64,000 nucleotides of DNA, taken from contig CAZRWL010000001.1 of assembly GCA_964603935.1 (NCBI GenBank), positions 24,861-88,860 of the forward strand, read 5' to 3'. The notes beneath the pieces are model-generated. The model did not search any database, had not been told where the DNA came from, and saw only the letters and a program-made list of their open reading frames with translations. Every line of letters begins with the position of its first letter. Positions within the stretch are counted from its first letter, which is position 1. Source of the stretch: GWB1-37-8 sp964603935. GTDB taxonomy: Bacteria; Patescibacteriota; Microgenomatia; Levybacterales; UBA12049. A program made the position numbers and the translations under genes. Positions 60,906-64,000 of this stretch are shown here, one piece after another.

Positions 60906-62789
60906 CTAAGCTTTCGCGGGAGCGAGGGCTTTTTTGGGGCCGAGGAGTTTTAGGAAATCATCAGCGTCAATGGTTTCTTTTTTCAAAAGTTCGCTGGCAA
61001 TAACATCAAGTTCTTTTTTCAACTTTGTCAAAATTGAAATTGCGGTCTTATAGCCCATGTCTGTGATTTTCTTAATCTGATCATCAATTTTTGCGGCCAT
61101 GACCGGAGAAACAGTCTTCTGATCATAAAAAGTTTTCTGCTCAGTATCCAAATTGATTGGGCCAAGATCACTCATTCCGTATTCAACCACCATTGTTCTT
61201 GCAACCTCGGTTGCTTTCGCAATATCATCAGACGCTCCTGTTGTCATTTCTTGGAAAATCATATTTTCCGCAGCCCTTCCTCCAAGCATCACGGCAATCT
61301 GTTCAATTAAACGAGTTTTTGTTTCATGGACATGTTCCGTTGGCTCCATCATGGTATGCCCCAAACTCATTCCCCGGCTAACAATGGAAATTCTGTGAAT
61401 CGGATCCATGTGCGGCATTTCCCAACTAACAATCGCGTGTCCTGCCTCATGATACGCAGTCATCTTTCTATCCTCTTCCGACTGCAATCTTTTTTTCTCA
61501 GGACCTAATTTGACTTTAGTCGCTGCTTCTTCCAAATCCTTCATGTCAATTGCTTTTTTGCTAAGTCTTGCCGCCAAAATAGCTGCTTCATTAAGCATGT
61601 TTTCCAAATCCGCTCCGGAAAATCCGACTGTTCTTTTGGCAACTTTTTTCCAATCGACATCGGGAACAAACGGTTTGCCTTTGGCGTGAATTGCCAAAAT
61701 CGCCTCTCTGCCTACTACATCAGGCATATCCAAAGCCACTCTCCTGTCAAATCTTCCCGGCCGAACCAGGGCCGGATCAAGGACGTCAGGTCTGTTCGTA
61801 GCCGCCATAACTACCAACTGCTCCGTTGGGGCAAATCCATCCATCTCAACCAAAATTTGATTTAATGTCTGCTCTCTTTCATCATGTCCTCCCATTAATC
61901 CTGTTCCTCTTTGCCGTCCGATTGCGTCTATTTCATCTATAAAAATAATCGCGGGCTGGGATTTTTTGGCAGTACTAAACAAATCACGCACCCTTGAGGC
62001 GCCAACCCCTACCAGCATTTCCATAAATTCACTGCCTGCCATTGAGAAGAACGGCACATTTGCTTCTCCGGCTGTTGCCCGCGCAAGAAGCGTTTTTCCC
62101 GTACCCGAAGGGCCAATCATTAGAACTCCTTTTGGCGTTCTTGCTCCCATTGCTTTATATTTTCCCGGGTTTTTCAAAAAATCTACGATTTCCGTCAGCT
62201 CCTGCTTTGCCTCGTCAACTCCCGCAACATTGGCAAAACTGATTTTCGGAGTATCTTTACTGAAAAGTTTTGCCGAAGATTTTCCAAAAGAGAAAATGCT
62301 TTCCTGCGCTCCGCGGGCTTGCCGGAAGATAAAGTAGAAAAATGCCACCATCAAGATTATGGGCAGAACAGAAGAAAGAATATTTAACCAATTATTCAGG
62401 CCTGCCTGATCTTTTATCACAACTTTCGTTTCCGTAAGAGATACGCCTGCATCTTTAAATATCTGATAAATATTCGCTCCTGCTTCTTTGGAACTCCGCA
62501 CTGTTTCTTTCCCAATTTTTACCGTAAGAGTATTATCCAAAACTATAATTTCCGAAACCTTGCCTGCTTTTACATCCGCAACAACGTCAGACAAGGGAAC
62601 TGTTTTTGTGTCTTCAAGCGATTGCTGATTAACTCCCAAAAAAAGAAACATCGCAAAAAGAAACAAAAACCCATAAATCAGAATATTCTTCCACGAGGTA
62701 TTTATCTTGACTTTTATAATCTTTTGTTTCTTGCCGTTCTTGCCTTGCCTGCCGGCAGGCAGGTGATTTTTATTGCCGTTTACTGCCAT
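60906..62789 (-). CDS. ftsH: FtsH ATP-dependent membrane zinc protease
   Basis: 627 residues from the ATG at 62789; an in-frame ATG at 62810 would overlap the TATACT -10 box. Two N-terminal membrane helices flank the periplasmic domain; AAA+ domain with Walker A GPSGTGKT, Walker B IIFIDEIDAIG and SRH ATNRPDVLDPALVRPGRFDR; zinc site HEAGH. Degrades misfolded membrane proteins. The N-terminal tail carries a foreign LPAGRQG stretch encoded by a palindrome. Confidence 0.96.
   Translation of the reverse strand: MAVNGNKNHLPAGRQGKNGKKQKIIKVKINTSWKNILIYGFLFLFAMFLFLGVNQQSLEDTKTVPLSDVVADVKAGKVSEIIVLDNTLTVKIGKETVRSSKEAGANIYQIFKDAGVSLTETKVVIKDQAGLNNWLNILSSVLPIILMVAFFYFIFRQARGAQESIFSFGKSSAKLFSKDTPKISFANVAGVDEAKQELTEIVDFLKNPGKYKAMGARTPKGVLMIGPSGTGKTLLARATAGEANVPFFSMAGSEFMEMLVGVGASRVRDLFSTAKKSQPAIIFIDEIDAIGRQRGTGLMGGHDEREQTLNQILVEMDGFAPTEQLVVMAATNRPDVLDPALVRPGRFDRRVALDMPDVVGREAILAIHAKGKPFVPDVDWKKVAKRTVGFSGADLENMLNEAAILAARLSKKAIDMKDLEEAATKVKLGPEKKRLQSEEDRKMTAYHEAGHAIVSWEMPHMDPIHRISIVSRGMSLGHTMMEPTEHVHETKTRLIEQIAVMLGGRAAENMIFQEMTTGASDDIAKATEVARTMVVEYGMSDLGPINLDTEQKTFYDQKTVSPVMAAKIDDQIKKITDMGYKTAISILTKLKKELDVIASELLKKETIDADDFLKLLGPKKALAPAKA
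62746..62761 (-). repeat. Perfect 16-nt palindrome TGCCTGCCGGCAGGCA in ftsH
   Basis: Perfect dyad in the first codons of ftsH, encoding LPAGRQ-G; its high GC contrasts with the AT-rich surroundings. This peptide is known as a recurrent insertion in CPR proteins. Confidence 0.8.
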
Positions 62790-62800
62790 ATTCAAGGCTG

Positions 62801-62806
62801 AGTATA
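62801..62806 (-). promoter_or_regulatory. Extended -10 promoter of ftsH
   Basis: TGA-TATACT, 11 nt before the ATG at 62789. Its position inside the longer open frame decides the start choice. Confidence 0.5.
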
Positions 62807-62837
62807 TCATAAATCCAGAGGCTTTCCAAGATGAAAA

Positions 62838-64000
62838 CTATGCGATTGCCAATAGAAACCAAAATAAAACAATTTGAGGGATGGATAAAGGATTAAATTG
62901 AGCAACGACAAGAAAAGACAATAGGGATAATTTAACTGTTAAGTTTGCCCTCTTAAAAGCGGTAATAATAATTCCTGCAAATATTATCAGCCCTAAAAGT
63001 CCTGACGATATAGCTGTTTCCAAAAATATATTATGCGCATTATCTATCTTCATATGGCGCTCTTGCGGAAAAACAAGCTCAAAATTCTCCTGTCCATATC
63101 CTAAAATTGGTTGTTTGAAAACCGCTTGCATACCTTCTGTCCAAATTAGACCTCGATTATCCCAAATCGAACTTCTATTAAATTGCGCTCTTTGCCCCTG
63201 AAATAGTTGAACAAGAAAAATCAAGAAAACAATTCCCGCGATAATAACTATAATCTTTTTCCGTAAGACAAGTCTCTTGATAAATAAAATCATCCAAATT
63301 GCCAATATTATTCCTACTGCCAAAATACCTGCTCTTGACTGAGCAAGGAAAATAACAAGCATAATTATTACGGATAAAATCACACGAATAATTTTATTGT
63401 TATTTAGCCATGCAAAAGGCAGAACTATTGCCAAATATCCTGCCAAAGAATTCGGATTGCCAATTGCCCCTACTATTCTTCCCTGATATGTCGGGATTGA
63501 AAAATCATGAAATATATATACACCAATCCCCTGCCACAAAGCAAAAATACAAACAAAAAAAGAACTTAACAGAATTGAATTTACAAAAATACTACTATAT
63601 TTATTAAATATATAGCGTAATAATAAAAATAAAATTACTCCGCTTAATAATGTTATAAATCCCTGATGCCTAAATTCGCTTCCCAAGAATGATGTTCTCG
63701 GATCTATCCCCAAAAGATCTGCAAAATAAACTATAGATACATAAACCAATGCCAGTTTTGTCAAGAGATCAAATTTAAAAGAAATCATTTTTTTCAATAT
63801 TGCTTTTATATTCAAGAGAAATAACATGAATACTATTGCGGAAAAAAATATGAACTTAGGAAATTCGTAAGGATTAAATATGTTCCGCAGATAGATTAGG
63901 GGAAGAATTAAAAAGAATGAAAAAATGATAAATCTTGCTTGTCTTACCTGACGCAGGTGCACTTTACTGAAGCTAAGATAGTCTGATACGATAAAGGACA
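62838..64000 (-). CDS. O-antigen ligase/polymerase-like membrane protein (5' truncated)
   Basis: The frame stays open to the window edge, so the N-terminus may lie outside; the first possible internal start is a GTG at 63962. At least ten membrane helices. GAIGNPNSLAGYLAIVLP and FLAQSRAG before a large loop with PILGYGQENFELVFP and DNAHNIFLETAISSGLLGLI match the Wzy_C (O-antigen ligase WaaL-like) family, in which the large outer loop joins or polymerises lipid-linked glycans. Fits the envelope theme of the left end of the window. Confidence 0.85.
   Translation of the reverse strand, partial: SFIVSDYLSFSKVHLRQVRQARFIIFSFFLILPLIYLRNIFNPYEFPKFIFFSAIVFMLFLLNIKAILKKMISFKFDLLTKLALVYVSIVYFADLLGIDPRTSFLGSEFRHQGFITLLSGVILFLLLRYIFNKYSSIFVNSILLSSFFVCIFALWQGIGVYIFHDFSIPTYQGRIVGAIGNPNSLAGYLAIVLPFAWLNNNKIIRVILSVIIMLVIFLAQSRAGILAVGIILAIWMILFIKRLVLRKKIIVIIAGIVFLIFLVQLFQGQRAQFNRSSIWDNRGLIWTEGMQAVFKQPILGYGQENFELVFPQERHMKIDNAHNIFLETAISSGLLGLIIFAGIIITAFKRANLTVKLSLLSFLVVAQFNPLSIPQIVLFWFLLAIA

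Noticed and set aside
1..64000. Alternative genetic code with TGA as Gly or Trp (as in Gracilibacteria)
   Set aside because: TGA ends many conserved proteins at the expected length and forms ATGA overlaps with the next start.

Overview
The window looks like a chromosomal segment of a Candidate Phyla Radiation (Patescibacteria) bacterium, most like the Microgenomates. The reasons are the AT-rich, tightly packed genes with 1-20 nt overlaps, DUF2298 and GT-C membrane proteins, very large surface proteins, a group I intron in a tRNA gene, and palindromes inserted in frame inside housekeeping genes. TGA is used as a stop (many ATGA overlaps), so the genetic code is standard. The lineage assignment is inference; no rRNA is present.

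Layout. 1-10.8 kb: cell-envelope genes (end of an LPPTG surface protein, two GT-C glycosyltransferases, DUF2298, LCP, FemAB) with triosephosphate isomerase and a UvrD helicase. 10.8-13.2 kb: nickel superoxide dismutase, its maturation protease, a methyltransferase and a type II NADH dehydrogenase. 13.3-20.4 kb: a sugar-phosphate cluster (PfkB kinase, DUF2090 aldolase, RpiB, glycerate 2-kinase, split transketolase) ending in a FAD-linked oxidase. 20.4-22.6 kb: half-size MFS protein, EEP phosphatase, response regulator. 22.9-36.7 kb: two giant secreted, membrane-anchored proteins in tandem. One is an animal-type haem peroxidase whose two halves are in reversed order around an RTX block. A GAF histidine kinase lies upstream of them. 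36.8-43.6 kb: small accessory genes (LUD/ArsR, GNAT, VOC, CPBP-like, GIY-YIG, Nudix, MsrA, cupredoxin) around a tRNA-Asn gene split by a 208-nt group I intron. 43.8-47.4 kb: dnaG-rpoD. 47.5-60.8 kb: purine genes (purA, B, E, C, SL, Q, M, guaA, guaB). 60.9-64 kb: ftsH and a partial O-antigen-ligase-like gene.

How the genes fit together. The envelope genes point to an organism that builds its own peptidoglycan and decorates its surface. NiSOD, NDH-2, the peroxidase, MsrA and the cupredoxin point to oxygen exposure. The purine set makes several steps of IMP synthesis and both branches from IMP to AMP and GMP; purF, purD, purN/T and purH are not in the window.

The most unusual observations are (1) the apparently circularly permuted haem peroxidase with all expected active-site residues, (2) the tRNA-Asn group I intron, (3) several families of dispersed elements inside coding genes, including 7-nt tandem repeats whose length change would shift the frame, and (4) extended -10 promoters about 6 nt before the ATG, implying many leaderless mRNAs.
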